Part shown: piece by piece, positions 50,886 through 64,000 of the stretch
Numbering within the stretch: position 1 is the first letter of the stretch
How the letters are laid out: each line of letters starts with the position of its first letter
NCBI RefSeq assembly: GCF_000150275.1
Contig: NW_002060943.1
Coordinates: 206,875-270,874, forward strand
Length of the DNA stretch: 64,000 bases
Direction of reading: 5' to 3'
From: Trichoplax adhaerens
Lineage: Eukaryota > Placozoa > Uniplacotomia > Trichoplacea > Trichoplacidae
Made by a program: the position numbers and the translations under genes
The notes under the pieces: model-generated
Seen by the model: the letters and a program-made list of their open reading frames with translations, nothing else
What the model was told of the DNA's origin: nothing
Databases searched by the model: none

Positions 50886-53800
50886 GATGAATCAAACAAG
50901 GTAACCACTGTAGTCTAGATTATAAAATATGATACAACGTTAAGATTCGTAAAACCTTCATTTATGAGTGAATGATCTGTAATAAATTTGTTATAAAGTG
51001 TTAATTACCTAAAGTGATAAGAGAAAATTATATCTATGCTTTAGGAAGAACAAAGAATAGTGAAGGAGAATATCAAAGTGATTAATTCTATGGTTTACAA
51101 ATGCACTTTTGAGGGAGTGAGATAATGTATAGGATACCCCTTTCATTAGAATTTGAATAATAATTTTCGTGCATAAGTATAGTTATAAGAATAAGAATGT
51201 TGCTTTTATCTATTTTAATAGGATATCGAGTTGCAGTATTGAAAAAATTTCAACTCTCCCTATGCATCCTATGAGAAATGAAATAATCTACCCAATATCG
51301 GATTGATCCTTTTAATCTATCTATATAGCCAAGATGTCAATCTACCTACGGGATTCTCTAATATTCAAAATTGAAAACAGGCAAAGAAATAGCTTACATC
51401 GATTTTCAAAATTTGTCAGTTTGATGGAGGCTATTCGTCCTTAGCAATTTCCAATGGTAAAACTGGAATTTAAAATTTGTAGGATCGAATTACGAAGTAC
51501 ATACATATATATAGATTTGAAATGCATAAATATTTAAAAACGACGCCTGAGATACATATTATTAAATAATCAATCAATTTTATTCTTATTCATTCAAAGC
51601 TTATCAATTATTCAGTAAGAATGAGTAGACACAATAATTTGAAAAGAAATACGAGTATATATTTGAGCTATTTCTACATAAATAAATGGTAGTGGAGAAA
51701 TTTTAAAAATTTTAACAACTATTATTATTAACAATTAATGCAATAGCTTAAAGAGTTATTGGCTGAAGTCGGCATTTGAATAGGATCCATTTAGTAACAT
51801 ATATATCAATCATGATCAACATATTTTCTCAACTATGCCGGAAACAGAAGAGTTAACAGACAAGAACAATACACTTAACATACTCCTTTGACATTCTTTA
51901 ATAATTTAAACTTGAACGGATGTTAAATTGATATTGGCGTTATAAGAAAGCAGAGGTAGAGGTCATCTTATGAAGATAACTTAATAACATCTTATCCGTA
52001 TTAAGGAATATTTTTATAATATAATATTATTAACTTGAAAAGCTTAATCTATTTTGATCATCAAGATTTTAACTATCTACAGTATTAGTAGGAAACAATT
52101 GTCTACTCAATATAATATAATAATCGCAACCATTCTAGTAATAAGGTGAGAAAAACGAAAGCTGGAATTGAAAATAAAATATCATATTTTGTCTTGCTCT
52201 CTATTTTTAATCTATTCTCATTTCACGTCATACTACAATAACAATTGTAATGGCTATCGTCTTCGTTTTATTTATAATCTATTACTATTAAAAATAGAAA
52301 AGATGTTGATAATCTATTGCTGACTACTACAGGAATAAATGCAGCTAGCGTCATAGGCAAGCATTAAATCTATAGACGATACTTAGACAACAAAATTAAT
52401 GCAAGTATTAGTATAGCTATAAATAATAATTTGCATAGCGTTATCATCAAGAGACGCGCAGATGTATTAAATTTAATCCATAATCGTAGTTAAGCTATTA
52501 ACGCATTAAACTCGATCCATTTTGCTAAAAAGCTACGTTCCTGGTTTATGATAAAAGACAGTACAGTAGACAGATTCAAGCATAAACAGGAATACATTAA
52601 AAGTATGTTTTATCTTTATTTAATCGTTAGATAATGAAGAATTAATAATCAATAACTTAATGATTCATAATTTAGTGATATACCAATTTAGCTAGAATAG
52701 TATAATATTGACTTGATTAATTCAATTAATCCAAGTACGAAGAAATGAGAATAGTATCTTCTCATCTAATATTAGTATAATGAACAATTCTATTATTTAA
52801 TCTTGACTCAGCAATACTATATTAACATCTTGAAAATGGAGAACAATTCTATGCTTCATAATTAATTCGATGTGATAATATCGTTGAATCTTGTCCTCTA
52901 TAGTCTTTCTTTAATCAAGCCAAAAGTTGATGTCGATTATTATCTATTGAATTTACAGATGATAAAATTTCTATCTAAAAAAATGGATCAGATCACTTCT
53001 ACTTTGACTACGATACAATTTAAATTTCTTTCCATGTAGTAAAGTTCAAGTCTATATCCAAGATTACAAAATGTAGAGTTGCTCAATCAACTTTTACCCC
53101 TCCTATTTCCCCCTCTTCTTTCATATCACTTTACAAAGAGGACTACAATTTTTGCGACAACAATAGTTATCATTATTGGTAACATTTATTCTATTCATTT
53201 CTTTATTCACGGCATCTATTCTATTTTTACACTTTATAAAAGCCATCATTCCATCATTAATATCTAATTAAAATAGAACACGATTATTCAAGCTGTTATG
53301 AATAACTCCAGATGATAGATGCAATAAAATTAAATATCCTAAATAGACAATCCAGTGTGCTTATGACTGATGTTATTGATAATCTTCAAGGTATTGAAGC
53401 TTTCTTTTCTTAACAACTGGATTTTCTGAACAAAATATGAATTTTCTTCCATGACCGCATCGATTATCAAAGCGATTGATCATAATGGGAATTAAAAGAT
53501 GCGGTGTAAGCGAAAATCGTAAGCGCTAAAATCAAACTGCAAATCTTCGATCATAATACCAACATGAATAAATTTTGAAAATTCTATCATACCGTGGTAT
53601 TCTATTTTGAAGAAAATTCCATCGAACTGATGAGTTCATGACCAAATGGCGATCATTTGCCATCCATTTATTGCGATCAGTTCTATTAGTAGTGCTATTA
53701 TGAACCACTTTTGTTTTCTAGTTCCGATCAATCTTTTAACTTATTGCAACACACAATAGAAATAAGCTTTAACATAGGATGTCAATGACCCTAAACAAAT

Positions 53801-55440
53801 ACAAACAAGTTTTATGGCTATAGTTTAAAATTACGGTATCACTTTATTTCCGTAAAATGCCGTCATATCATTTAGAAGATACCGCTATGCTTTAGTCATA
53901 TGTAAGCTTGCTCAAGTCTGGTCATGACCGTATTAGGGAATTTTATTTTATCGAGTATTTTTTCAAAGTCTCCAGTGCCCTATGAGAATATTTTACTACG
54001 GTTGTTCTTATCAAAGCAACTACTGTACTTGTCCTTAATACTACTTTAATTACGGTTGAACCTGGATAGATAGTAATTCAATCGTTGATATACTTAAAAA
54101 GATCCGAATCAAAGTGGCGCTGTTGTTTTAGTTGGACTTTCATTCATCATCTTCATATTCGTAGAGCTATCCTTTTGAGAAATATTTTCTAACAGTAGGC
54201 ACAATGGTAGCACGGAACGCTAATAATCCTTTCATCTATATTCTAACCTAAACGATAACTGTGCAATAATGCTCCTGTCGTAATGTATCCACATACATGG
54301 CTTCTATTTTACATTAAGATGTAAAGATGCTATAATCTAATTATAAAGTATACAGCCAGCTTAAAGATAGAATGTAGACAATTAACTATTCACATTCATT
54401 TTGGTTATTAGAAATGAACTTTTATTATATAAATCAAATCAATAAAAGTTTTTGTTTCGTAAGAGAATTTCAAGACGATGAGGGATAACACAAACAATTT
54501 CAAATTGACTGGATATGTACAGTAGCTATTGGTTAGAATAGAATAAATATATTCCTTAAAATGAATCTTAGCCTAGATATTAAAATTCAATTAGTATTCG
54601 ATTCATAAGCAACGTTAACGAAATAATTAGCAATAAACTATAATTTGATATAGTAAGGCAATATAAAACTACTCTTAAACCTTGTCTGTTCACTTCAAGG
54701 TCGCTCATATCATCATAAAGCGATATACCAGTCATGATGGTCTATACTCCGTATATTAAGGGATACATGGAAAAAAATAAAGATTTGATCATAGACAAGT
54801 ACTGAATATGTGATCTTTGCAATAGCGGAAGTATGAGGCTCTGAAAGAACTCATTTTATTGAATACTGTAATGTAGATCAAAGGTCGTCTATTATCTCCG
54901 AGTTTTAAAGTAACTTCCATGTTTAAAAATTTCTATCTAGTGGCATATTTGTATACTGTGTACTTTCAGCTTTAACCTAGAATCAGCGACGTTTTTATGT
55001 TGGTACTTAATTTCAATCTTAAAAATTAGATAGAACGGCTATTTCAAAAGCAATTCCTACGCTTTTTTTTTCAGATATCTTGCTGTACAAAAACCATCAT
55101 TTGTTTCATTTCTCTGTTACAAATACAGTAGCCAACATGACATCAATGTCTAGACTACCATTACTTTCTCTATCATCCTACCAATTGTAATACTAATAAA
55201 TTGTCGACAGATCGTAATTAGCCACTTGACTGTCATTAAGCTATTGGTAAACAATATTGAAACAAGAGCTTAAAACTTGTATAATCCATTACACTACTGT
55301 GCCACAGCGATCTTATACGGATAATCTTCGACGAAATGGGCCTATTCACTTCAAAATGTCGACTAATTTTAATTCTATTACAGAATTTATTTTACGAGGG
55401 CGATGCTCAGAGTTGCCACCGTCAATTAATTTTTTTATAA
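50886..55440. other. AT-rich intergenic DNA, no gene seen
   Basis: Contains the 5' flank of the microexon gene at its left edge. Frames such as 53079-53267 are low-complexity and hydrophobic with no supporting features. Confidence 0.45.
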
Positions 55441-56700
55441 ATTGATCATCAAAGTCTTGCTTTTGACAGCAATATATCGCTATACTCTTTAATTTAATTT
55501 CTATTAAATATGATTGCTGTTGACTGTTACGAAAGTAATACTAAGAGGGATCACCATTCATGAACATTTTTTTATAAATTGGCCATCAAAGTCTTGCCTT
55601 TTAACAGCAATATATCGCTATACTTTTCAATTTAATCCCTATTGAATGCGATAGCTGTTGACTGTTACGAAGCGATGCTAAGAGGGATCACCTTTCATTC
55701 ACTTTTTTTTATAAATTGATTATCAAAGTCTTGCTTTTGACTGCGATATATCGCTATACTTTTCAATTTAATCCCTATTTATCACGTCAAAGTATTGCTT
55801 TTGGCAGCAATACATCACCATACTTTTCAATTTAATTTCTGCTAAACACGATAGCTGTTGGCCGTTACGAAAACGATACTAAGAGTTATCACAGTAAATT
55901 GACCATCGAAGTATTGCTGCAATAATTTCAGTTAATTACAGTAATGATGTGTTAGGATAGAGAACCCATATACTGCAATTGCTTTTGGCGGTGATATATC
56001 GTTATAGTTTTTCAAGTTAATCTCTATTAGATACAGTAGCTGTTAATTGCTACGAAATCGAGGCTAAGAGTTATCGCCATTAATTAACTTTTTTTCTTTA
56101 CAAAATTGACTATTAAAGTATCGCTGTTGACAGCAATACCATTCGTATATCGCTATGCTTTTCAATTTGATCTCTATAAATTACCGTAACTATTGATTGT
56201 TAGAAGATCGATACTGAAGGTTATTGCTGTCAATAAACTTTTTATAAACTGGCCATTGGAGTATTGCAGCAATAATTTCGGTGAGTTGCAGTAGTTATAT
56301 GTTAGGGTTCAGAGCCCATAGACTGTAGCTGCTTTTAACGGCGATACATCGCCATAGTTTTTCAATTAAATCTCTATTAAATACAGTAGCTGTTGATTGT
56401 TGCGAAATCAAGGCTAAGAGTTGTCGCCATTAATTAAATTTTTCATAAAATTGACCATTAAAGTACCGCTGTTGACAGCAATGCCACTCGCATATCGCCG
56501 TACTTGTCAATTTAATCCCTATTAAACACAGTAGCTATTGATCTTTCGAAGATTGAGTGGCTACTGATAGAAAATCGATACTAAGGTTTGTCACCCTTAA
56601 TTAACCTTTTTTTGTTAATAAATTGATCATCAAAGTATTGTTTTTGACGACAATATATCGCCATCCTTTTCGTATGAATTTCTATCCACTACGTTAGCTG
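55440..56700. repeat. degenerate tandem array, 137-bp units with a 345-bp higher-order period
   Basis: The anchor aaagtcttgcttttgac occurs at 55451, 55588 and 55725 (137-bp spacing). Related anchors at about 55905, 56115, 56250 and 56460 then show a 345-bp higher-order repeat. Units share a gcaatatatcgctatactt block and gctgttgactgttacgaa. No coding pattern was found. Confidence 0.75.
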
Positions 56701-56719
56701 TTGTTTAATCGAATTAGCA

Positions 56720-58250
56720 TAGTTAGCTATTTCTAGTAAGTTAAGCGCTGTGGTCAAAGATTTCACTAGAAACCGTGCCAGGTAGCGTTGTCTCTATTGC
56801 ATTATTTGACGTCAAAATAAGCGGTGTGGTTGAAGTTTAATTATTGATTATGGTCGATGAATTGAATACAAATATCAATTTTTTTCTTATTACAAAATGT
56901 AAACGAGTATATGCGTATAAATTACTAAATGGCTGTTTACACTTGGGATTTGTATTCACCTGGAGCTTTATCATTCTCCGATCAAGGATAGAAACAATTG
57001 TCGATTCAAATCCAATACACATATTAACAATTTCATTATATCCAATTCAGTGACGAAAAATCTATGATCTAGTACTATCATAAATATTATTTGCTTCTAT
57101 GGGGCTATTTGTCTGATTCTATTCAGTCTTTGAAGAAATGGTGATAGTTTTGACAGATGACGTAGTATTCCTGCAGTAAATATTATTTATCCTTACGATA
57201 CTATTTATAAGATCTGCTAGCTAGCATTATCCTAAAACAGTCCTTGGATAACACCAACATCAATAATTTAATTCCCTTTTTATCCATTGATAAAAATCTT
57301 TGAATACTATTTAAAAAAATAAAAATAGCTCTTCTTAACTTCAATAAGTTACATGATGGTAACAAGACTCAATAGTGGATAGAAAGTTTATATCCATTGC
57401 GGTAAAGCTTTATCTATTTTTAATAGGATTTCATAATATTGTATTTGTACTATATTTAGGCGTAAAAATGGATATAAAGACTATTGCATTGTCCCTAAAA
57501 ATTTAATGTCAATATTAACTGAAAATATTAGACGAAAGTTAATATGGTAAAAGTGACCAATTTCCATTAAGCCATTAAATCGAAATATGAATAATAGCGA
57601 ATATCCGTTAAATAAATGTATTACGCCAATCCATGGTTTAAAGTATAAAATTTGGAGTGATTGGAGAATCAATATACGTATTTTAATAAGTGATTCGGTA
57701 GAATTCATCTTAGTAAATGATCCCAATGGTCGCTTATCAATGTACTTTGAAAAAAAATTTAGATCGCGCTTTCGTAGCTACAATTCCTAAAATATTGTTC
57801 AATTCTCATCTCCAACTTACGACTACACTTGATTTCAAGAACTACTATGTACCATGTTCAATCGATATTTTTTTCAAATTCAACCGATAGTGAATTTGTC
57901 CTGATCTACTTGGCGTAGGAAAACGTAGATAGGCGATATACCACATTGGATAAAACTGCAATTTTTTGGGTTCAATTTTTTTAATGCACTTTAAATTTGT
58001 AATATAACTATCATTCAGTTGAAGTGGCTATATACACTGAGCAATATTGCTAATATTTGCTATCAATGTTAATAAAGCGTGAATTATAGACCATTTTTCA
58101 ATGAAAAAATTAAAATTATTAACGTAAATGATGGTGGAAGAGCCTGCAGGGTTGCAGTATTTTTGCTTCGAATTTCTGACTAGTTAGGGGATTGATAAAT
58201 TTCATGCATAAAGTAACAAATTTTAAATACAACACTATGCAACTTTATAA
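56720..58250. other. no gene seen
   Basis: Frames on both strands (56837-57053, 57481-57790) overlap one another and lack recognisable motifs, so none is called. Confidence 0.4.
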
Positions 58251-58508
58251 GTCATCGTTAGGGGTAATACGATTGATAGTTAGAATGTTCTTTATAGCCT
58301 ATCAGTCTTCTGACACTTTATTATGGAATGGAAGTTTTTTAGCTTTAATAACGCATTGCATTGACGAATTAGAACTTAAGTCACCGTTAGGGGTAATACG
58401 ATTGATAGTTAGAATGTTCTTTATAGCCTATCAGTCTTCTGATACTTTATTATCGAATAGAAACTTTTTGGCTTTAATAATGTATTGCATTGACGAATTA
58501 GAACTTTG
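58251..58508. repeat. 129-bp tandem duplication
   Basis: Two copies, 58251-58379 and 58380-58508, about 90 percent identical by eye, with a more diverged third from about 58660. Period 129 keeps one plus-strand frame open across both copies, but the repeated 43-residue unit is hydrophobic with no known motif. Confidence 0.85.
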
Positions 58509-58979
58509 ATTATCATTGTTGTCTATACAACTTTCGTATTTCATAATCAATTTTTGTCGTGAATTTTCAATACTTTTTTTAATATCAAATAAAGATTCTT
58601 TGCTTTAAATGGAGCCTTGCATTCTCAATTGGAAATCTTTCTTCTTTTACAAATTTCCTAATGAATTTCTAATCCTTTACTACCGAATAGAAGAGTTTTT
58701 AATTTATATGCAGTATTGGATTGGCAATTCATTACTATAGCTAATACTGTAATCTAGAGATTTTTCTTGAATTTTCATAGCGTATTGACTTTAAGCTTAA
58801 CGTAGAGTAATTATACTTGTATATATAATTTTCTTTTACAATCTATAATTGAAGAGAAGATTCTTAAACGCCAATCAGTTAGTAACTTATGTAATAGAAA
58901 GAGCTTAGAATTATAACTTAAACTGGCCCAGATTTTGAACGCCTTATCATTTTGTCACATGTATATTTCATCCATCAAC

Positions 58980-60560
58980 CACAGCGTTCAATATAAAATG
59001 CATCTCCATTTGACCAACGATAACTTTAGAGTAAAACTGTTACTACATCATTAGTAAGAAAACTGTTCTATTCGCTGCGAATAGATTTCATTTTATAATA
59101 TGTGTCCTCCAGTGAACTAGTCTATTGACTAATGTGAAGGAAATATCCATTTACCTTTTGTGACCCTAGGCTACAATGGTCGCTACAATGCATTGTTGGC
59201 GAGTAAATTAATCTATTTGCTGTGGATAGACTTAATTTTGTAATGAGTATCTTTTAGCAAACTAATCCGTAGATTAATGTAAAGAATACCACCATTTCAC
59301 CGTTTGTGAAGTTAGACTTGATTCTTTCTATTTTACCATCGATAACCTTAGAGTAAAACTGTTATCATATTAATTATTAGCGAGAAAGCTGTTCTATTGG
59401 CTATAAATAAATTTCGTTTTATAATACCTCTTCTTTAGTGAACTCGTCTGTGGATTAATGTAAAGGTAATCTTTATTTACCTTTTGCAACATCAGGTTAA
59501 AATTATCACTACAATGGATTGTTTGCGAGTAAAGTAATATATTCGCTGTGGATAGATTTTATTTTATAGTACATGTCTTTTGTAAACTATTCCGTAGATT
59601 AATGTAAAGAATATCTTTATTTTACCTTTCGCGACGTTAGACTAAATTGTTACTACATTGTTAATGAGCAAATTGATAAATTTAACGTATATTATTCGCT
59701 GTAGATAGATTTAATTTCATAACATATGTCTTTATGTGAGTTAGTCTGTAGATTAATGTAAAAGACATTTCCATTTTACCTTTTGTAAAGTTCAGCGAAA
59801 TTGTAGCTGCATTGTTAGTGAATAAATTGGTATATTCGGCGAATAGTATTCGCTGTAGATAGATTTAATTTTCTAATACGTATCTTGAGTGATTTATTCT
59901 ATACATTAATGTAAAGGACATCTGCATTTTACCTTTTACGAAGTTCCAGTAATTTGTTACTATATTATTAGCGTGTAAATTGGCACATTTGATCAATATC
60001 ATTCGCTGTAGATAGATTTAATTTTATAATACGTGTCTTTAAGTCTATAGATTAGTGTAAAGTAGTCTGCAGAGTTCGTCGATTAATGGAAAGAATATCT
60101 TCATTGTACTTTTAGCGACGCTAGACTAAAATTGTTAAGTAATGATTGACGAATAAATTGATATATTTTCACTGTAGGTAGGTTTCATTTTATAATGCGT
60201 ATCTTTCAGTGGACTAGCCTGTAAACCGATGCAAAGGACATCTCCATTTACCTACTGAGCCGTTAAATGAAAACTGTAAAGAAGTGATCGGCGAGTAATT
60301 AGATGTATTGACTGCAGATACATTTTATTTCAGAATGCGTGCCTTTAAGTGACTAGTCTATAGGCCGATATCACGACCTCCCCATTTTACCTATCGCACC
60401 GTTAGACTAAAATTGTTAACTAATAATTGACGAGCAATTTGATATGTTCGCTACTGGTACATTTCATTTTAGAATATGTGCCATTTAAGAGAATAGTCTG
60501 TAGACTGATATAAAAGATATCTCCATTTATGATATTAAATTGAAGTTGTTGTATTCGCCG
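58980..60560. repeat. tandem array, about 150 bp, at least nine units
   Basis: Units share ttcgctgtagatagatttaattttataatac, a gtctgtagattaatgtaaag block and ttaccttttgcgac. Anchors for the last lie at 59151, 59477, 59632, 59776, 59929, about 60096, 60250 and 60394. On the minus strand most units keep a donor-like aaaag/gtaaaa and a cacag or gtag acceptor-like site, but frames are interrupted in most copies. Confidence 0.8.
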
Positions 60561-62063
60561 CGAATAGATTTCATTCTATAGATAAAAGTACGCCAGGTAT
60601 ATCACGGCATTACTACGATTGGCCTTAAATGATAGGAATTCTGGATACTTCGACTATTAGTACTTCACGGAATGTAAACACAGTAAATAACTGACACCAT
60701 AGTAAGGGATTTCAATTAAATTTTATTTTAAACCTTACTAACAATTATCAAATTTTACGCGAGCTAGTGCTTAGCACACCGTATTTATAGAGTTTACTAT
60801 CAAAATTACAACAAATATTGCGCCGATTGAAAAATTAAGTATAGAAACAGTAAGTAATAAAGATTATGAAGCCTACGTGTGTACTAGGTTATCATACCCG
60901 TATGATCGGCATCCTTAGCGATATTCGCCCAAGGTTATAATAATGACTACCTTTATTTCGATAAGCATTTTATACTTCTACATACAGTATTATAAAGCAT
61001 TGCAAACTGCTTGTAATGTACGAGTATGTTAATTGCGCATCCAACAAAATATTGATATTAGGAATCTATTTTAATGTAGCGAAGGGCTACGATATGCGAT
61101 CGCATATATGCACATAGTAAGGAAGTTGAACAACATTCTGGAAATACTCAAAACACTTGATTTCTGATTGCTATATCATTTCCTAATATCTAGTCTTAAT
61201 GTGATCAACTACTGTATCACTCATAATTTGTCGAGATTGGTAAAAATAAGTTTTTCAAAGGGTTGCTGAAACTTTCAATATTCATTCATTCGATAGCCTT
61301 ATTGCATTTGCTCATTCTGGTTTAAAATAAACCTTACAAGCCACTACTGTATAATTAGAAATTGCTTCATGACCCCATTTCGTTACCGGCACCATTTATT
61401 AATATTTATCAAAATGAACGATATGGTTAATGAATCATCAATTCCAGAGGTTAGATTTTATCTTGAATTATCTAATCTATATTACAGTCCTAAAATAACA
61501 ATTCATCAGATTATGGTGTTAATAGTTACAAATACAGTTATTGTATCAGCATGAGATTGTAAAAGAGTTTTACTGTTATGTCGATTATCATGTCCACGCG
61601 GTAATAAAAATCGAATTGTGACATATGATACAGTCAGTATTGGAAATAACCCGATCCAGCGATTCATTTCATCGACCAGTGACTGCATTAGGCTACCATG
61701 TATCATAGGTTCAGTCCGAAAGAAACGGAATATTTTCATGATAATTACACTAGTATGATATACCTTTGATAATAATATATCATACTATATAAATTTGCTC
61801 CAAAATAGCGATCTTCATACCTCCAGCTGTTTACGTTATGAATTTTATGCTATCACATACTCCATTTCAATCATTTTCATACTAAAATGGCAATGTGTAT
61901 TCGATACGCCTTGCACCGGTTGTCTTCGTATCCATTATTTGTTAAATACAACTCCTCAGTACCGATACTGCCATACGTATGACAACTCGCGATTACAATA
62001 GAATATGGCATCACCAAATCAGATTATAATAGTCTTGGAAACACAGATTAACTCTGCTATGGC
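60561..62063. other. intergenic; 3' flank of SMG9
   Basis: Several 60-77 codon frames lie on both strands between 61369 and 62001. None has a convincing family signature or splice structure. Confidence 0.4.
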
Positions 62064-63938
62064 TCAAGAATATAAAAGGAGACGTTTATAATCCATCATT
62101 ACGGAAGATCTTTCAATTTGTTCCCAACATTGCATTGCGTAATTTAGCCTATTAGAATAAATTCTATAATTAATGTCTACATCAAATTGCATGGAAGGTT
62201 TTTTATATATATGCGTATATTAATAATTCCTGACAAATTCTACATTACTTTTACAGAATTAAATGAAATGTCTATTATGCATACCATCCCCTTTCGGTTA
62301 GTGAATTAGAAAACGAGTCTCTGGGAATAGCTAGGATCTAAAAATATTTAAGAGAATATCAGTAATTGCAGGTCATACCATCTATTATAGTTACACGTAC
62401 CTGATTCTCTAGGCTTTGATAAAGTACGTCGTAATTTGGATGTCCCATATATAAATTGGTAGGTGAAGAATTTGGATTCTCTAATGAAGAAATAATATGT
62501 GGCTAAAAATTAAAAAAAGACCAAGCCTACATTTTACGAACGTCAAATTACTTTAGATACGTACCTGCGCTAGCGGTATCGAATTTATCTGATTCTTTCT
62601 CGTTGCAATCGTATATCGGTAGTAAAAATATATTTATGTCAGTTAGGCTTTTGCTTATACCTGTAGCATTGACAACTTCAAACTGGAACTGAGATACCGA
62701 ACCTGAAAACATGCAATGGCATTAGATCATGAAGGATGATTATGGAATTGGAAATGGAGATCGTAATTAATGTTGTCAATACTGGCTAAGGACAGTCATT
62801 ATATCATTTAACTTATCTACTACATTTATTACTATGCAATTCTTTTGCGACAATGCTTACCGCGGTATCTTAATCGCGAATGTCGAAATAACTCTTCGGT
62901 TACGGAAAGCATGCTATTAAGACAATCAGGATGATAATCTTTCTCACACGCTCTATTGTAAACAAATACTAAAAATAGACCAGATAAAATTTTAAAATAG
63001 AACTTTTCATTTGGAGTATCAAGATGATAATATATTATTATAAAAAAATTGAAATATACACTCATGAAAGTTCTTCATTGATGTAATAGAATATACGGTA
63101 CAGACACAATTACCTATATTGGGCAGTTGATTACTTTGCTCCTTCAAGCTAATAAACAATTTCCGAAAAATGCTCTTAAAGTTTTGTATGATATCTGCTG
63201 GCTTAATGATTGAAAATATACAACTTTTTAATCCTCAATATAATTAAATACCTACCTAGATACTTCCTTGGCATTAATTTCACTTGATGTTGGTTTGGTT
63301 AGCATTTCAGCTGTTAGTAAAAACCTAATAAACGAAACATAAAGTCTAATAAATCGAGAATACGATGCCGAGTTTATTAATGGGTTTAGGATCTACTAGT
63401 GTATTAACAAATAGGTTCTAATACTATTGACGCAATACCTTAGCAAACTTAGATCAGTAAACCAATCTTGAACCACGATTACAACATGGCACACAGAGTA
63501 CAGGAAGGATACTTGCTTAAGCGACTATATTTTACATTTCATGAAATTTTACAGGTTAAGAACTCAACTCAACGTCATTTCTCGTACAATGATAATAGTT
63601 GGGAGTATATGTAAAATCTATTGCGAATATTTAATATCTTTTTGTATTTTAACCTGGATTTCCATGTAAACATCTATTGGAGTATCGTCCAAACGATAGT
63701 TCCTTGTATTATTGATGATGTGATTTGTAATTGAAGAGCTGAGGATAGGCTGTCAGTTTAGGAATATAGTACGATAATTAGCTATTTGATAAGAAATAAC
63801 TTCATTCTCGATTTTGTACAACATGATAATAATAATAATGATTTATCAAAATTATATTCGTACTTGAGTATCCAATAATATCATTCTATCTGAAGTAATA
63901 AAAAGATCGATGCCTTCTGTTTGATGTAGGCTATTCTC
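62064..63938 (-). CDS. SMG9, nonsense-mediated mRNA decay factor (C-terminal part)
   Basis: SMG9 pairs with SMG8 to restrain the SMG1 kinase in nonsense-mediated decay. Ten exons: 63864-63938, 63654-63749, 63439-63524, 63256-63324, 63114-63223, 62861-62968, 62565-62702, 62401-62480, 62285-62337, 62064-62148; 900 nt, 299 residues to TGA. Hallmarks: HQTEGIDLFIT then MILLDTQ, PILSSSITNHIINN, VCHVVIVVQDWFTDLSLL, TAEMLTKP, HSRLRYRG, LTDINIFLLPIYD, YMGHPNYDVLYQSLE, LTERGWLNYAMQCWEQ and DYKRLLLYS, matching animal SMG9 in order. The acceptor at 62481 was chosen over tttttag at 62503 because only it restores the frame. An approximately 30-residue segment (around PADIIQNFKSIFRKLF) replaces a Ser-rich stretch of the vertebrate protein. 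The N-terminal half lies beyond the right edge. Confidence 0.94.
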
Positions 63939-64000
63939 CTAATAGTTTTGTATCAATCAATCATTTAGAATATAATGCAATAAGACAAACTGATGATTAA

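Noticed and set aside
55440-56700. Microexon gene hidden in the 137/345-bp array
   Set aside because: No consistent AG...GT borders or open frames across the units on either strand.
61506-62001. Possible GPCR-like hydrophobic fragments on both strands
   Set aside because: Segments are short, interrupted by stops and lack properly spaced transmembrane landmarks.

Overview
The window looks like nuclear DNA of a small, AT-rich, intron-containing animal genome. The best guess is a placozoan (Trichoplax type). The conserved genes (CAB39/MO25, SMG9, a NACHT-WD40 protein) are animal-like with many short introns, and two genes look like placozoan-style secreted peptide precursors, one with LFNE-type repeats. 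The species call is inference; no search was run.

Layout. 1-11.7 kb: no gene seen; several tandem duplications and three poly-C tracts. 11.7-17.06 kb (+): a nine-exon NWD1/NWD2-like NACHT-WD40 gene whose first coding exon was not found. 17-22.6 kb: mostly empty, with a complete tRNA-Thr(AGT) at 20.38 kb. 22.66-26.77 kb (-): complete ten-exon CAB39 (MO25). 27-29.6 kb: a dense cluster of GTAC/ACTGTACAGT palindromes and two tandem arrays, one carrying a TATA box in each unit, ending at an assembly gap (29578-29770). 30.97-31.98 kb (-): a two-exon peptide precursor (signal peptide plus repeats ending in LFNER). 32-42.7 kb: no confident gene; a possible non-LTR retroelement relic and several old tandem arrays. 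42.76-50.89 kb (-): a second peptide precursor split into a signal-peptide exon, a spacer exon, an array of tiny phase-0 exons each ending in F-(K/R)-(K/R)-acid or base, and a terminal exon. 51-62 kb: gene-poor, with three degenerate tandem arrays. 62.06-63.94 kb (-): the C-terminal ten exons of SMG9, running off the right edge.

The most interesting object is the 8-kb microexon peptide gene. Peptide copies are encoded one per exon, each exon a multiple of three and flanked by phase-0 introns, so copies can be gained or lost without frameshift. Intact exons lie next to decayed copies whose donor GT became AT or whose frame gained a stop. With the LFNE-type gene 11 kb away on the same strand it forms a peptide-precursor neighbourhood. 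The other genes are housekeeping or signalling genes (LKB1-STRAD-MO25 complex, nonsense-mediated decay, NACHT ATPase) with no evident functional link to each other.
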